DNA from: an uncultured Methylococcaceae bacterium
Lineage (GTDB): Bacteria > Pseudomonadota > Gammaproteobacteria > Methylococcales > Methylomonadaceae
Assembly (NCBI GenBank): GCA_903903365.1
Contig: CAIUYS010000376.1
Span: 1-25,578, forward strand
DNA: 25,578 nt
Direction of reading: 5' to 3'
Both the position numbers and the translations under genes were made by a program. The notes under the pieces are model-generated. The model was not told where the DNA came from and did no database searches. It saw only the letters and a program-made list of their open reading frames with translations. This document shows, piece by piece, positions 24,749-25,578 of this stretch. Numbering within the stretch: position 1 is the stretch's first letter; the number at the start of each line of letters is the position of its first letter.

Positions 24749-25578
24749 ATGAATCAGCTACTTAAAAATGCCATCTGGCTACTCATTGCCCTCTTGGGTG
24801 CTTCAGCCGTCGGGGGTATTGCCCTTAATCGCGGCGAAAACATTAACGCACTTTGGTTTATAACCGCTGCACTTTGTATTTACGCAATCGGCTATCGTTT
24901 TTACGCAACGTGGATTGCTGCAACTGTTTTAAGCGTTGATGAAACACGCGCAACGCCCGCAGAGCGGCTGGATAACGGTCGTGATTTTGTTCCAACCAAC
25001 AAATGGATTGTGTTTGGTCATCATTTCGCAGCCATTGCAGGGCCGGGGCCGTTGGTGGGACCAACATTGGCGGCGCAATTTGGTTATTTACCGGGTACGT
25101 TGTGGATATTGTTTGGTGCGGTGTTGGGCGGTTGTGTGCAGGACATGGTGACGTTGTTTTTATCTACCCGACGCAATGCCAAAAGTCTGGGGCAGATGGC
25201 GCGTGATGAGCTGGGGCCACTGGGTGGAACGGCGGCTTTAATAGCCACGCTTGCCATTATGATTATCCTGATTGCCGTGTTGGGATTGGTCGTGGTTAAC
25301 GCCATGAAGCACAGTCCGTGGGCAACTTTTACGGTGTCGGCAACTATTCCGATTGCGATGTTTGTGGGCGTTTACATGCGCTATTTTCGACCTGGGCAAG
25401 TGTTGGAGGCATCGGCCTTGGGGGTTGTTTTATTATTGTTATCGGTGGCGGGCGGTCGTTTTATTGATGAGCATGAAACCCTGCGATTGCTTTTTGATCA
25501 CGAAGGTCTGACGCTTGCTTGGTGGATTATGGCTTATGGTTTGGCCGCCGCTATTTTGCCGGTCTGGTTATTATTGGC
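24749..25578 (+). CDS. cstA: CstA-family carbon starvation / pyruvate transporter, 3' end outside the window
   Basis: The first 276 codons are present and the reading frame is open to the window edge. It is a polytopic inner-membrane transporter; the CstA family takes up peptides or pyruvate when carbon is scarce. The signature stretch FGHHFAAIAGPGPLVGP (about residues 89-105), followed by AAQFGYLPGTLWILFGAVLGGCVQDM, is unmistakable. About seven hydrophobic segments are seen so far. The ATG at 24749 gives the standard hydrophobic N-terminus (MNQLLKNAIWLLIALLG), although its ribosome site is very weak. It is divergent from the RRM gene. Confidence 0.95.
   Translation, partial: MNQLLKNAIWLLIALLGASAVGGIALNRGENINALWFITAALCIYAIGYRFYATWIAATVLSVDETRATPAERLDNGRDFVPTNKWIVFGHHFAAIAGPGPLVGPTLAAQFGYLPGTLWILFGAVLGGCVQDMVTLFLSTRRNAKSLGQMARDELGPLGGTAALIATLAIMIILIAVLGLVVVNAMKHSPWATFTVSATIPIAMFVGVYMRYFRPGQVLEASALGVVLLLLSVAGGRFIDEHETLRLLFDHEGLTLAWWIMAYGLAAAILPVWLLL

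Noticed and set aside
1..25578. CRISPR array, tRNA, rRNA, integrase or phage genes
   Set aside because: No evenly spaced direct repeats, cloverleaf-like sequences or such protein families were seen on either strand.

Overview
The window looks like a piece of a gammaproteobacterial chromosome of moderate GC. The evidence is the MaeB-type malic enzyme, the LptF/LptG pair for an outer membrane and the general gene set. Intergenic repeat families of the kind common in methanotrophs (Methylococcales) and relatives make that group a reasonable guess, but nothing here proves it. No rRNA, tRNA, CRISPR array, transposase or phage gene was seen.

Layout. (1) 1-385 is a repeat-rich leader, followed by maeB (386-2695, +), a fused malic enzyme/phosphotransacetylase-like protein. 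(2) 2902-14101, all on the minus strand, holds two tandem SulP anion transporters followed by a six-gene membrane complex in the order hyfB-hyfC-hyfE-hyfF-hyfG-hyfI. The genes resemble hydrogenase-4 and complex I, but all four cysteines that would hold the NiFe centre in the large subunit are replaced, while the small subunit keeps its 4Fe-4S ligands. This is an Ehr-type (energy-converting hydrogenase related) complex, not a hydrogenase. Two short overlapping ORFs (20 and 42 codons) exactly fill the only two sizeable gaps inside the hyf run. (3) 14518-16689 (+) encodes LptF and LptG, the permease subunits that export lipopolysaccharide. (4) 16912-23618 (-) is a signalling operon: a 1640-residue CHASE/multi-PAS histidine kinase, a single-domain response regulator, and two proteins of unknown function. 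(5) 23619-24252 is a long non-coding stretch with a second terminal-inverted-repeat element. (6) A small RRM RNA-binding protein (24253-24489, -) is divergent from a cstA-family carbon-starvation/pyruvate transporter (24749 to the window end, +), which is cut off.

The most interesting part is the SulP-SulP-Ehr locus. A complete proton-pumping-type membrane arm and quinone/Fe-S-type interface, without NiFe ligands and without ferredoxin-like subunits, lies directly downstream of two anion (possibly bicarbonate) transporters. A working hypothesis is an ion-gradient-coupled anion or inorganic-carbon uptake system, or an Ehr complex whose electron partner is encoded elsewhere. A second point of interest is the kinase, which carries an internal tandem duplication of a two-PAS block and is followed by two uncharacterised proteins that may be its output.
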